This document shows, in pieces, positions 8,671 through 17,640 of a DNA stretch of 64,000 bases. Below the pieces are notes generated by a model, which saw only the letters and a program-made list of their open reading frames with translations, was not told where the DNA came from and did not search any database. This DNA comes from Kribbella antiqua. Lineage in GTDB: Bacteria; Actinomycetota; Actinomycetes; Propionibacteriales; Kribbellaceae. Numbering within the stretch: the first letter of the stretch is position 1; every line of letters starts with the position of its first letter. The stretch spans positions 496,001 through 560,000 of the forward strand of contig NZ_SLWR01000002.1 in the NCBI RefSeq assembly GCF_004345665.1, in the 5' to 3' direction. Made by a program: the position numbers and the translations under genes.

Positions 8671-8742
8671 GGGAGCGTGATACGGCGAATTCTTCGTCTG
8701 ATGGGGCGTTCGAGGTATTTCCTCGGGCGACTCGCGCCGCTA

Positions 8743-8764
8743 TAACTAACGTACTAGTTCGTGA
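8743..8764. promoter_or_regulatory. Operator copy C of the four-copy palindrome
   Basis: The pattern is TAA-CT-AAC-GTACTA-GTT-CG-TGA, followed 22 bp later by the GTG of the ABC solute-binding protein. The AAC/GTT arms and outer TAA/TNA are kept, but the inner six bases differ from copies A and B, so it is probably the weakest site of the set. Confidence 0.6.
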
Positions 8765-8786
8765 ATTATTCGCCCAGAGGTGAACC

Positions 8787-9920
8787 GTGAGACTCACGAT
8801 CGTCGCTGTCGTCCTGGCAGCTCTGACCGCCTGTGCCCCGCCCGGAGAGAACTCCGGATCCTCCGGCGAGGCCACCGGACCCATCAAGATCGCCAACGTG
8901 AACGCCCAGAGCGGCCAGCTCAGCTCGCTCGGCAAGTGGGAGAACAAGGGCGTCAAGCTGGCCGTCGACGAGGCCAACAAGGCCGGCGGAGTGAACGGCC
9001 GGCAGCTTCAGCTCGACCTGTTCGACGACCAGGGCGACCCGACGGTCGGCACCAACCTGGCCCGCAAGATCTCCTCCGACGGCTACGTCGCGATGCTCGG
9101 CACCGCCGAGAGCGCGGTGACGCTGGCGATGGCGCCGATCCTCAAGGACGCCAAGATCCCGAACATCACCTCGGGACAGTCGCCCAAGCTGGCCGAGCTG
9201 AAGAGCCCGTTCCTGTTCCTGAACGCCCCGACCAGCGTCACCTTCGACGAGACCCTGGCCAAGTACCTGGTCGACGAGAAGGGCTACCAGAAGATCGCGC
9301 TGATCAGCAACAACGGTGCCTACGGCAGCGGCGAGCACGACGCGTTCTCCAAGTCGCTCAAGGCCCGCAACGTCACGCCGGTCGCCGACGAGGTGGTCAC
9401 GCCGGAGCAGAAGGACTTCAACTCCAACCTGGCCAAGATCCGGCAGCAGAACCCGGACGTGCTGTTCATCGGCGCCGAGGAGGTCCAGTCCGGGCTGATC
9501 GCCAAGCAGGCCCGCGAGCTCGGCCTGAAGGCGATCTTCGCCGGCGGCGCCCCAATGGGTACGGACGTCTACGCCACCACCGCCGGCCTGGCGAACGCGG
9601 AGGGCTCGGTCGTCAGCTCGCCGTACCTCAGCAACGAGGCCAGCCCGGCGATCAAGGAGTTCGCCGCGAAGTACAAGGCCGCGTACGGCGAAGATGCCCG
9701 GCTGCACGTGGCCAAGGCGTACGACGGAGCCTCGATCCTGATCGAGGCGCTGAAGAAGACCGGCGGAAAGGGCGGCCAGGAACTCGCCGACGCGATCCGC
9801 GGTGTCAAGCGCGACGGCTTGCTCGGCCAGTACAACTACGACGAGTTCGGCGTCGGCATCCACGAGACCAAGATCGGCCTGATCAAGCAGGGCCAGGCCG
9901 TCCCGGCGACCGCGAGCTGA
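8787..9920 (+). CDS. Branched-chain-type ABC transporter solute-binding lipoprotein
   Basis: This 377-residue protein begins at GTG with a lipoprotein signal (MRLTIVAVVLAALTAC, lipid-modified C16). It is a periplasmic-binding-protein type I fold of the LivJ/LivK family: GPIKIANVNAQSGQLSSLG, then VDEANKAGGVNGRQL and YVAMLGTAESAVTLA. Family members bind branched-chain amino acids, but many actinobacterial and proteobacterial ones bind aromatic acids, amides or urea. It opens a compact six-gene operon with the permeases, the ATPases and two exported hydrolases, behind operator C. The context favours an aromatic or hydroxy-acid ligand. The binding site itself cannot be read from sequence. Confidence 0.9.
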   Translation: MRLTIVAVVLAALTACAPPGENSGSSGEATGPIKIANVNAQSGQLSSLGKWENKGVKLAVDEANKAGGVNGRQLQLDLFDDQGDPTVGTNLARKISSDGYVAMLGTAESAVTLAMAPILKDAKIPNITSGQSPKLAELKSPFLFLNAPTSVTFDETLAKYLVDEKGYQKIALISNNGAYGSGEHDAFSKSLKARNVTPVADEVVTPEQKDFNSNLAKIRQQNPDVLFIGAEEVQSGLIAKQARELGLKAIFAGGAPMGTDVYATTAGLANAEGSVVSSPYLSNEASPAIKEFAAKYKAAYGEDARLHVAKAYDGASILIEALKKTGGKGGQELADAIRGVKRDGLLGQYNYDEFGVGIHETKIGLIKQGQAVPATAS

Positions 9921-9921
9921 C

Positions 9922-10791
9922 GTGCAGGTCTTCCTTCAGACCCTGATCGGCGGGATCACGTTCGGGGCGGTGTACGCACTGGTCGCGATGGGCTTCTCGA
10001 TCGTCTACCGGACGATGGGGCTGGTCAATTTCGCGCACGGCAGCGTGGTGATGATCGGCGCGTACGCCGCCTCGACGTTCTACATGGCCAGCAAGGTCCC
10101 GTTCGCGGTCGCCATCGTGGTCGCGATCGTGGTCACCGGCCTGATCGGCCTGATCATCGAGCGCTTCCTGCGGCCGTTGGAGAACAAGGACTTCACGCTG
10201 ATGCTGATCGGCACGATCGGCTTCGGCGCGGTCCTGGAGGCGCTGGCCATCCTGATCTGGGGCGCGACCGGGCACGCGGTACCGAGCCCGGTGGCCACCG
10301 AGCCGTTGAACCTCGGCGGTGTCCGCATTCCGACGTACAGCCTGCTGGTGATCGGGGTCGCGGCGCTGGCCACCACGATGCTGGCCTTCTTCCTGCGCCG
10401 GACCAAGCTCGGCGCGGCGATGCAGGCGGTCGCGATGGATCACGAGGCAGCGACCGCGTGCGGCATCCATGTCGGCCGCAGCAACGCGATGGCGTTCGGG
10501 ATCGGCGCCTGCCTGGCCGCGGTCGCGGGCAGCCTGATCGGGCCGATGCTCTACGTCAATCCGACCATGGGCGGCACGCTCGGCATCAAGGGCTTCGCCG
10601 CGGCGATGCTCGGCGGCTTCGGCAGTATGCCGGGCGCGATCGTCGGCGGGATCGCCTTCGGCCTGCTGGATGCCTTTGCCGCCGGCAACTTCCAGGCGTA
10701 CTCCGAACTGGTCACGTTCGTGGTGTTCGCGCTGGCCGTGATGATCCGGCCGACCGGCATCTTCGGGGAGGCGACGGTGAACCGGGCGTGA
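9922..10791 (+). CDS. livH: Branched-chain-type ABC transporter permease (LivH family)
   Basis: This 289-residue integral membrane protein starts at a GTG one base after the preceding stop. It has about eight hydrophobic segments and the family landmarks ITFGAVYALVAMGFSIVYRTMGLVNFAHG near the N-terminus and FAAAMLGGFGSMPGAIVGG near residue 230. It forms one half of the membrane channel; the other half is the permease part of the next gene. It ends in a 4-bp overlap (GTGA) with that gene. The symbol refers to the family, not to proven amino-acid transport. Confidence 0.9.
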   Translation: MQVFLQTLIGGITFGAVYALVAMGFSIVYRTMGLVNFAHGSVVMIGAYAASTFYMASKVPFAVAIVVAIVVTGLIGLIIERFLRPLENKDFTLMLIGTIGFGAVLEALAILIWGATGHAVPSPVATEPLNLGGVRIPTYSLLVIGVAALATTMLAFFLRRTKLGAAMQAVAMDHEAATACGIHVGRSNAMAFGIGACLAAVAGSLIGPMLYVNPTMGGTLGIKGFAAAMLGGFGSMPGAIVGGIAFGLLDAFAAGNFQAYSELVTFVVFALAVMIRPTGIFGEATVNRA

Positions 10792-12578
10792 GACGACGAC
10801 TGTTGCTGCTGGCACCGATCGCGGTCGCCGCCTGGCTGCTCCCCTACGGGCTCGGCGGCTACACCATGCACGTGGTCGACGTCGCCGTCATCTTCGCCGT
10901 GCTGGCCATCGGCCTCGGCCTGACCATGGGCGTGGCCGGGCAGATCAACCTGGCGCAGGTCGCGTTCTTCGGGATCGGCGCCTACACGGTGGCGATCCTC
11001 ACCAGCCGGACCGGCCTCGGTTTCTGGCCGGCCGCCGTACTCGCGATCCTGGCGTCGATCGCAGCGGGGCTGCTGGTCGGCATCCCGGCGTTGCGGATGC
11101 AGTCGCACTACCTCGGCATCGTCACCCTCGGCCTCGCGCTGGGCTTCATCAACTGGGTCACGAATGCCGGGATCGCCGGACGGGCCGAGGGCATCAGCGA
11201 CATCCCGGTGCCGCCCTTGTTCGGCATCGACCTGTCCAGCGGCTACCTCTACTACTACCTCGAGCTGGCCGTCTTCGCGCTCGTACTGGTCTTCGCCCTG
11301 TTCGTCACCCGCTCACCACTCGGCCGCCGCCTGCGTGCGATGCGCGACGACGACCTCGCCGCCGGTGCGCTCGGCGCCGAGATCCCGCTGCTGCGGATGA
11401 CTGCGTTCGTACTTTCCGGGCTGTACGGCGGGGTGGCCGGCGTGCTGTATGCCGGATTGATCCGGTTCGTCGCGCCGGAGACCTTCAACATCGGCAACAT
11501 GTTCCTGCTGCTCGCGATGGTGATCATCGGCGGCCGCGCGAGCATCGTCGGCTGTGTCATCGGCGCACTCGGCCTGGCCTTTGTCCGCGAGGCGCTGCTC
11601 GACGTGTCGGCCTTCGCCCAGCTCGGCTACGGCATCGTCGTCGTACTCGTCGTCGTCTTCTTCCCCAAGGGCCTGGCCGGGCTGCCTGCTCAAGTCTTCC
11701 GCCGCAAGACCGGCGAGCGTCCCCGCCTCTCCCCCTTTGTCCCGTACGACGAAGTCCCGCCGGCCGACGCGCGGAGTGTGCTCGAGATCGACCAGGTCAC
11801 CAAGCGGTTCAAGGGACTTGTCGCACTGCAGGACGTCTCGCTGTCGGTGCCCGCCCGCCAGATCCGGGGCATCGTCGGTCCGAACGGCTCGGGGAAGACG
11901 ACGCTCTTCAATGTGATCAGCGGGTTCTACACGGCCACCGCGGGCCGGGTTCGTCTCGACGGCGCTTCGGTCGGCGGCTTGGCGCCGTACCGGCTGTCGT
12001 TGAAGGGCGTCGCGCGTACTTTTCAGAATCTGCGGCTGTTCGAGGACCTGACTGTGCGGGACAACATTCTGGTCGCGCTGGACCGCACTCGGACGTCATG
12101 GATCTGGCGCTATCTTGCGCTGCCGTGGGCTGTGTCGCGGTATGAGCGGTCGTTGCGCGGCCGAGCCGATGAGGTGTTGCACCGGTTCGGGTTGACCGAG
12201 TTCGCCGATGCCATCCCGCGGTCGTTGCCGTACGGGATCCAGCGGCGGGTCGAGATCGCGCGGGCGATGGCGTCATTGCCGTCGTTGCTGTTGCTCGACG
12301 AGCCGGCCGCGGGTCTGAACGGCGACGAGGTCGGCCGGCTCGCGGAGATCGTCCGCTCGATCCGCGACTCCGGTGTCACGGTCGTGGTGATCGAGCACAA
12401 CATGGGCCTGGTCATGTCCCTGTGCGACCACGTCACCGTGCTGTCCGGCGGACGTGTCATCGCCGACGGTCCACCGGACGAGGTCGCGGTCGATCCGCGC
12501 GTGGTCGAGGCCTACCTGGGCGACTCCATGGCAGCGCCCACCGAAAGGGAGGCGGAGCATGAGCACGCTGACCGTTGA
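10788..12578 (+). CDS. LivM-type permease fused to LivG-type ATPase
   Basis: One uninterrupted 596-residue frame begins at a GTG overlapping the livH stop. Residues about 1-310 are a LivM permease (GLTMGVAGQINLAQVAFFGIGAY; ALRMQSHYLGIVTLGLALGF; FLLLAMVIIGGRASIVG). After a short linker an ABC ATPase of the LivG type runs from about residue 330. Its Walker A is GPNGSGKTT at about 364, the signature is LPYGIQRRVEIARA, and Walker B is LLLLDEPAAGLN. The LSGGQ-to-LPYGIQ change is normal for LivG. In most organisms these are two genes. The fusion fixes permease and ATPase stoichiometry. The last 20 bp overlap the next ATPase gene. Confidence 0.88.
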   Translation: MRRRLLLLAPIAVAAWLLPYGLGGYTMHVVDVAVIFAVLAIGLGLTMGVAGQINLAQVAFFGIGAYTVAILTSRTGLGFWPAAVLAILASIAAGLLVGIPALRMQSHYLGIVTLGLALGFINWVTNAGIAGRAEGISDIPVPPLFGIDLSSGYLYYYLELAVFALVLVFALFVTRSPLGRRLRAMRDDDLAAGALGAEIPLLRMTAFVLSGLYGGVAGVLYAGLIRFVAPETFNIGNMFLLLAMVIIGGRASIVGCVIGALGLAFVREALLDVSAFAQLGYGIVVVLVVVFFPKGLAGLPAQVFRRKTGERPRLSPFVPYDEVPPADARSVLEIDQVTKRFKGLVALQDVSLSVPARQIRGIVGPNGSGKTTLFNVISGFYTATAGRVRLDGASVGGLAPYRLSLKGVARTFQNLRLFEDLTVRDNILVALDRTRTSWIWRYLALPWAVSRYERSLRGRADEVLHRFGLTEFADAIPRSLPYGIQRRVEIARAMASLPSLLLLDEPAAGLNGDEVGRLAEIVRSIRDSGVTVVVIEHNMGLVMSLCDHVTVLSGGRVIADGPPDEVAVDPRVVEAYLGDSMAAPTEREAEHEHADR

Positions 12579-13260
12579 AGGCCTCTCGGTCCGGTACGGC
12601 GGGGTCCGTGCGGCACAAGACGTCACGTTCACCGTCGAGCCGGGCCAATCCCTCGGCATCATCGGCGCCAACGGTGCCGGCAAAACCTCCACTCTCAAGG
12701 CCATCATGGGCCTCGCACCACGCCAGGCCCGCACTATTCGCTTCGGTGACGACGACCTGCTCCGGGCCGCACCACACACGCTGGTCCGGCGTGGCATCGG
12801 CTACGTCCCCGAGGGCCGGCACGTCTTCCCCGGACTGCCGGTGGAGAAGAACCTCCTGCTCGGCGCCTACTGCCGCACCTGGAAAAAGACCCCGATCGAC
12901 GAGGTCTACGACCTGTTCCCCGTCCTGGGCGACATGCGCCACCGGCTGGCCGGGACGCTGTCCGGCGGTCAGCAGCAGATGCTCGCCGTCGGTCGCGCGC
13001 TGATGTGCCGGCCGAAGGTGATGCTGCTGGACGAACCGTCGATGGGCCTGTCCCCCATCCTGGTCGCCGAGATCGCCACCGTCCTGAAACGGCTCAACGC
13101 CGACGGCCTCGGCATCGTCCTGGTCGAACAGAACGCCAAGCTCACCTTCGAGGTCACCACCACCTGCCTGGTGATGGAGAACGGTGAGATCGCCGCCACC
13201 GGCACCTCCCACGACCTCCGCCACGACCCCCAAGTGAGGCGCATCTACCTGGGCCTCTGA
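12559..13260 (+). CDS. livF: Branched-chain-type ABC transporter ATPase (LivF family)
   Basis: This 233-residue ATPase starts at an ATG after GGGAGGCGGAGC, 20 bp inside the preceding frame. Walker A is GANGAGKTS and the signature is LSGGQQQMLAVGRAL, followed by MLLLDEPSMGLSPI. FGDDDLLRAAPHTLVRRGIGYVPEGR is the typical LivF segment. It pairs with the fused LivG domain to energise import. It is followed after 9 bp by the first exported hydrolase, on the same strand and with no terminator visible, so transporter and hydrolases are probably one transcript. Confidence 0.92.
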   Translation: MSTLTVEGLSVRYGGVRAAQDVTFTVEPGQSLGIIGANGAGKTSTLKAIMGLAPRQARTIRFGDDDLLRAAPHTLVRRGIGYVPEGRHVFPGLPVEKNLLLGAYCRTWKKTPIDEVYDLFPVLGDMRHRLAGTLSGGQQQMLAVGRALMCRPKVMLLDEPSMGLSPILVAEIATVLKRLNADGLGIVLVEQNAKLTFEVTTTCLVMENGEIAATGTSHDLRHDPQVRRIYLGL

Positions 13261-13269
13261 GGAGCACCC

Positions 13270-14682
13270 ATGATCCTGCGAGCTCTTACCGCCCTGGCAT
13301 TACTGACTTCAGGCCTGACACCCACGTCCACACCCCTTGAAGAACCGCCCGCCCCCAACCCTCCCCCGACCGTCATCGGTCCCATCCCGGTCACCTCCTC
13401 GCCCGGCGATCCCAGTCACGGTTACCCCTTCATGTCCACCGACCGCGACCTGCGCCGGTACGGTTATCTCGAGGAGGAGTACTTCCTCGACGGCACCGCC
13501 AGCAACTACACCACCCCCGACCAGGCCACCGGCGAAGTCATCAGCTCTGGTCACCCCTATCGCACTCGTCTCGTCGTACGACGTCCTGCGTCCACCGCGA
13601 AGTCGAACGGCACCGTCGTCGTCGAGTGGTACAACGTCACCAACAACTTCGACGTCGAAGTGATGTGGAACCGCTCCTGGGAGCATCTCGTTGCCTCCGG
13701 CTACACCTGGGTCGGAGTCAGCGCCCAGCGCAACGGTGTCAACTCCCCCACCGGACTGCGCGCCTGGAGCCCGAGCCGATACGGCACCCTCGACCTCACC
13801 GCGGGCGGAACCGTCACCGACGACTCGCTCAGCTACGACGTCTTCAGCCAGGCCGCGCAAGCCTTGAAGAGCGGCGCTATCGCGCACTGGCGACCGCGGA
13901 CCGTGATCGCCACCGGCCAGTCGCAATCCGCCGGCCGACTGGCGATCTACGCCAACTCGGTCCATCCGACCGCACCGGTGTACGACGCCATCACGATCAT
14001 CGACGGTGGCGTCGCCATCCGCCCCGACCTGACCACCAAGATCTTCAAGACCGCATCCGAGTACGACGTGCTCAACGGCCAGGGCAATCGTCGGCAGTCG
14101 GACACGCCTATTTTCCGGTTCTGGGAGATCGCGGGCGCGTCGCATTCCGATCGACAGGCGTTCCTGACCAACAGCGCCGTACGACTGCGTGATGCGGGCG
14201 TCACTGGTCCACTGCCCGGGCCCAAGGCACCGTGTGTGTCGCCGGCTCGGAGCAATGCGCCGTACCACTACGTCCTCAACGCGATGTTCGACCACGTCGT
14301 CCGCTGGGTGCGGCAGGGTGTCGCGCCACCGTCGGCGCCTCAATTGGAGATCACCGACTTCACTACCACTCCGCTGACCCTCGCCAGGGATCAGTATCAG
14401 TTGGCTCGCGGTGGCATCCGGCTGGCTGCGGTCGACGTACCCATCGAACGCAATACCGGCTGGAACATCGGCCTGACGCCTGCGACCGACAGTGCGTGCC
14501 GGCAGAGCGGCAGCTGGATTCCCTTTGACAGCACGACTTTGAGCGAGCTGTATCCGACGCATCGGGCGTACGTTTCCGCCGTACGCGCGACCACCGCACA
14601 GAACCTCCGCGACGGCTTCATCACCGCACGAGACGCCGCCGCGACCATCAAAGCAGCCGAACACGCCCCGATCGGCAGGTGA
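13270..14682 (+). CDS. Exported alpha/beta-hydrolase-domain protein (first of a tandem pair)
   Basis: This 470-residue protein has an N-terminal signal sequence (MILRALTALALLTSGLTP) and an ATG preceded by TGAGGAGCACCC. It belongs to the exported alpha/beta hydrolases that begin with an IPVTS...YGYLEEEYF segment. The nucleophile elbow is GQSQSAG with S218. The family is poorly characterised; members are thought to be esterases or lactonases. Encoded directly after a complete ABC importer and paired with a paralogue, it may release the imported compound from an ester outside the cell. In this window that could be an acyl-quinate or acyl-shikimate (inference). The acid and histidine of the triad cannot be assigned confidently. 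Confidence 0.75.
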   Translation: MILRALTALALLTSGLTPTSTPLEEPPAPNPPPTVIGPIPVTSSPGDPSHGYPFMSTDRDLRRYGYLEEEYFLDGTASNYTTPDQATGEVISSGHPYRTRLVVRRPASTAKSNGTVVVEWYNVTNNFDVEVMWNRSWEHLVASGYTWVGVSAQRNGVNSPTGLRAWSPSRYGTLDLTAGGTVTDDSLSYDVFSQAAQALKSGAIAHWRPRTVIATGQSQSAGRLAIYANSVHPTAPVYDAITIIDGGVAIRPDLTTKIFKTASEYDVLNGQGNRRQSDTPIFRFWEIAGASHSDRQAFLTNSAVRLRDAGVTGPLPGPKAPCVSPARSNAPYHYVLNAMFDHVVRWVRQGVAPPSAPQLEITDFTTTPLTLARDQYQLARGGIRLAAVDVPIERNTGWNIGLTPATDSACRQSGSWIPFDSTTLSELYPTHRAYVSAVRATTAQNLRDGFITARDAAATIKAAEHAPIGR

Positions 14683-14685
14683 ACC

Positions 14686-16113
14686 ATGTCCCGAATTCTC
14701 AAGTTGATCTGTGCTGTCCTCCTGGTGGGCACTGCACTGTACGTTCCCAGCGCTGCGGCGCATACACCCATCCCGTCGCTGTCCGGTCCGCTGCCGGTGA
14801 CCGGGAAGTCCCATCCATTCAACATGTCGACGGTCGACCTGAAAGCCTACGGTTATGTCGAGGAGGAGTACCTCGTCAGCGGCCGGGCCAATGTCTACGA
14901 CTACGACGCGTCCGGTCAGGTCGTGGTGGTCCGGGCGGCAGTGCCCTACACCAATCGGATCCTGGTCCGGCGTCCCGCGGACCGCAACGAGTTCAGCGGG
15001 ACGGTGGTTGCCGACATCAACAACATGACCAACGGCTGGGATCTCGACCGGATGTGGCTGACCTCCCACGACGAGTACCTCCGCCGCGGCGACGCCTACG
15101 TCGCTGTCACGAGCGCACCCAATGCCGTCGCGTCGCTGCGGAAGTTCGATCCGGCCAGATACGGCAAGCTGTCCTGGCCCGACCAGCGCGGCTGCGCGGG
15201 TACGGCGCTCAACTCCGCCGCGACCACCGAAGGCGGACTGGTCTGGGACATCTTCAGCCAGGTCGGAGCCGCCCTGAAGAGCAACAAGCTGCTGCGAGGC
15301 GTCGAGAAGGTCTACGCAACCGGATACTCACAGTCCGGCTCCTACCTGATCCGCTACATCAACGCCATCCACCCACGCGCCAAGGTGTACGACGGTTTCC
15401 TCATCGCCGCGGCAGCCGGTGGTCCACGGCCACTCAACAAATGCTCGGCCGCGATCCCGGCCGACGACCCGCGCAACGTCATCCGGCCGACCGCCGTACC
15501 GGTGATCAAGATGCAGACGCAGACCGACTTCTACATGGACGGCGGCGCGTCCCGGCGTGACGACTCCGACAAACCGAACGACAAGTACCGGCTCTACGAG
15601 GTGCCCGGCTCGGGACACGCCCACTCCTACACCTCGGGCTTCGCACCGTCGCCTGAGGACCTGGCCCGGCTCGGCGTGATCTACAACTACTACAACTGCG
15701 ACGGCGTCGGTACGACGTTCCCGATGCACTACCTCTACAACGCCGCCCACGTGAACCTCGACCGCTGGGCTCGCAAGAACATCGCCCCACCACGGGCGGA
15801 CCGGATCCAGGTCGACGCGGCCGGACAAACGGTGCTCGACCAACACGGCAACGCTGTCGGAGGCGTCCGTACGCCGTGGGTCGACCTACCGACCGCCACC
15901 TACTACCCGACGAGCACAGGAGCCAACTGCGCTCTCTTCGGCCACATGGCACCGTTCAGCCAGAGCAAGCTGCTGGAGCTCTATCCAAACCACGGCGCCT
16001 ACAGCCGGGCAGTGATCAGTCAGGTCGACAAGCTCGTCGCCGACCGCTGGCTCACCCGCGCCGACGGCGCCGCAACCATCAACGAGGCGGCGGGAGCTCC
16101 GGTGCCTAAGTGA
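14686..16113 (+). CDS. Exported alpha/beta-hydrolase-domain protein (second of a tandem pair)
   Basis: This 475-residue paralogue of the preceding gene starts 3 bp after its stop. It has a signal peptide ending VPSAAAHTP and the same opening (LPVTG, then KAYGYVEEEYLVSG). The nucleophile elbow is GYSQSGSYL with S215. Like its neighbour it ends with a segment around the YPNHGAY and FSQSKLLELYP motifs. The two clearly arose by duplication, but they differ enough to suggest different specificity, for example different acyl groups. It ends in an 8-bp convergent overlap with the TetR gene. Confidence 0.75.
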   Translation: MSRILKLICAVLLVGTALYVPSAAAHTPIPSLSGPLPVTGKSHPFNMSTVDLKAYGYVEEEYLVSGRANVYDYDASGQVVVVRAAVPYTNRILVRRPADRNEFSGTVVADINNMTNGWDLDRMWLTSHDEYLRRGDAYVAVTSAPNAVASLRKFDPARYGKLSWPDQRGCAGTALNSAATTEGGLVWDIFSQVGAALKSNKLLRGVEKVYATGYSQSGSYLIRYINAIHPRAKVYDGFLIAAAAGGPRPLNKCSAAIPADDPRNVIRPTAVPVIKMQTQTDFYMDGGASRRDDSDKPNDKYRLYEVPGSGHAHSYTSGFAPSPEDLARLGVIYNYYNCDGVGTTFPMHYLYNAAHVNLDRWARKNIAPPRADRIQVDAAGQTVLDQHGNAVGGVRTPWVDLPTATYYPTSTGANCALFGHMAPFSQSKLLELYPNHGAYSRAVISQVDKLVADRWLTRADGAATINEAAGAPVPK

Positions 16114-16768
16114 CGTCCGCTGCGCCGGCTCCGCGGAGGTAGGCGACTACCATTTCGCCGACCATCTTGCGGAGCCGGGCGCGGTTCTCCGGTGCGGTCA
16201 TGTCGCGGCCGAACAGCGCGCCGAAAGTGTGGGCGTTGGAGACCCGGAAGAAGCAGAACGAGCTGATGATCATGTGGACGTCGACGGCGTCCGCCTCGGT
16301 GACGAAGTCGCCGCTCGCCTTGCCGGCCGCCAGGATGCGCTCGATCAGGTCGAGGACCGGCGTACCGAGGTTGGCGAGCACCGGCGACTTGCTGATGTGC
16401 TCGGCCTGGTGGATGTTCTCGATCGCGACCAGCTTGATGAAGTCCCGGTGCGCGTCGTGGTGGTCGAAGGTGAGCTCGGCCAGCGTCCGGATCGCCTCGA
16501 CCGGAGCGAGGTGGGCGACGTCGACCTTCTGCTCCACCGCCCGGACCTCGGAGTACGCCTTCTCCAGTACGGCGATGAACAGCTGCTCCTTGCTGCTGAA
16601 GTAGTAGTAGATCATCCGCTTGGTGGTCCGCATGAGCTCGGCGATCTCGTCGACCCGGGCTCCCGCGTAGCCCTTCCGGGCGAATTCGCGCTGCGCGACC
16701 TGCAGGATCTCCGCCTTGGTGCGCTCAGCATCCCGCCGGCGCTCCGTGGTAGTCATGCCCCTCATCAT
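16106..16768 (-). CDS. TetR-family transcriptional regulator
   Basis: The protein has about 220 residues from the ATG overlapping the upstream dehydrogenase stop (ATGA); an ATG at 16756 after GAGGGG is an alternative that removes four residues. The N-terminal helix-turn-helix (RTKAEILQVAQREFARKGYAGARVD, then MRTTKRMIYYYFSSKEQLF) is typical. The C-terminal domain (about 75-215) binds an unknown ligand and carries LIERILAAGKASGDF. It is translationally coupled to the shikimate/quinate dehydrogenase, with operator D upstream of the pair, so it may repress its own operon and the divergent transporter. It is a rival to the IclR protein as reader of the four palindromes. Confidence 0.9.
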   Translation of the reverse strand: MMRGMTTTERRRDAERTKAEILQVAQREFARKGYAGARVDEIAELMRTTKRMIYYYFSSKEQLFIAVLEKAYSEVRAVEQKVDVAHLAPVEAIRTLAELTFDHHDAHRDFIKLVAIENIHQAEHISKSPVLANLGTPVLDLIERILAAGKASGDFVTEADAVDVHMIISSFCFFRVSNAHTFGALFGRDMTAPENRARLRKMVGEMVVAYLRGAGAADVT

Positions 16769-17586
16769 AGGTAGGCCAGCTCTTTCAGCTGCGCAAGCAT
16801 CCGGCCGTGGTCCGGCGTACGACCGGTGAACAGCCGCAACGCGTGGGCAGCCTGTAGCACAGCCATGCCGCCGCCGTCGAGGGTCCGGCAGCCCAGCGCG
16901 CGGGCTTGTTTGAGCAGCTCGGTCTCGAGCGGTCGATAGACGATGTCGGCCACCCACAACCGCGGCCGGAGCCTTGCGACTGGCAGCGGCAGGCCCGGGT
17001 TGTGCGCCATGCCTACCGGTGTGGTGTTGACCAGTCCATCGGCGTTCGCCAGGTCCGGCTGATCAGAGCTGTGCGCCCGCGGATCGCCAAGCCGCTCGAC
17101 CAGCGCTTCGGCGCGGCCCGGCTTGGGGTCGACAATCGTCAGACAGCCGGCGCCCAACCCCAGCAGCGCGTCGGCGACCGCCGCGCCCGCTCCGCCCGCG
17201 CCGAGTTGCACGATCCGGTCCATCGGCGCACCCGGCAAGCCCTGGCTGAAGGATGCGGCGAAGCCGGTCCGATCGGTGTTGTGGCCGATCGTCCTGCCGT
17301 CGCGGAACAACACGGTGTTGACCGCACCCAACCTGGATGCCTCGTCCGACAGCTCGTCCAGGTGCGGGATGACCGCCTGCTTGCAAGGGTGCGTGATGTT
17401 GAGTCCGTCGTACCCGAGGAGCCGTGTCTCTTCGAGCAGCTCGCCCACGTCCCGCTGCAGTACGTCGATGTCGAGCAGGCGGTAGACGTAGCGCAGCCCG
17501 AGTTGGGCGGCCTCGGTCTCGTGCAGCGCCGGACTGAGCGACGCCCCGATGCCGGAACCGATCAACCCGATGAGGTAGGACTTCAT
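16765..17586 (-). CDS. aroE: NAD-type shikimate/quinate dehydrogenase
   Basis: This 273-residue enzyme has the complete AroE active site: S16/S18 in ASLSPALHE, K69 in NITHPCKQ and D105 in GHNTDRTGF. The nucleotide loop is GAGGAG (129-134). The residue ending the second strand is D153 (TIVDPKPGRAE), not the Asn-Arg-Thr set that binds NADP phosphate. Asp at this place marks the NAD-dependent catabolic quinate/shikimate dehydrogenases, such as QsuD of Corynebacterium. It would oxidise quinate to dehydroquinate and shikimate to dehydroshikimate, feeding the dehydratase at the window start. It starts at an ATG after GGAGGGAGACC and diverges from the MHS transporter, with operator D between. A biosynthetic aroE is unlikely in this setting. 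Confidence 0.88.
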   Translation of the reverse strand: MKSYLIGLIGSGIGASLSPALHETEAAQLGLRYVYRLLDIDVLQRDVGELLEETRLLGYDGLNITHPCKQAVIPHLDELSDEASRLGAVNTVLFRDGRTIGHNTDRTGFAASFSQGLPGAPMDRIVQLGAGGAGAAVADALLGLGAGCLTIVDPKPGRAEALVERLGDPRAHSSDQPDLANADGLVNTTPVGMAHNPGLPLPVARLRPRLWVADIVYRPLETELLKQARALGCRTLDGGGMAVLQAAHALRLFTGRTPDHGRMLAQLKELAYL

Positions 17587-17640
17587 GGATCAGGTCTCCC
17601 TCCAGCAGGGCGGTGCGGGGCTGGCTCCACTGTACTCTTG

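Noticed and set aside
10458..10787. In-frame extension upstream of the LivM-LivG fusion
   Set aside because: It is shadow sequence inside livH; the GTG at 10788 overlapping the livH stop gives a normal membrane N-terminus.
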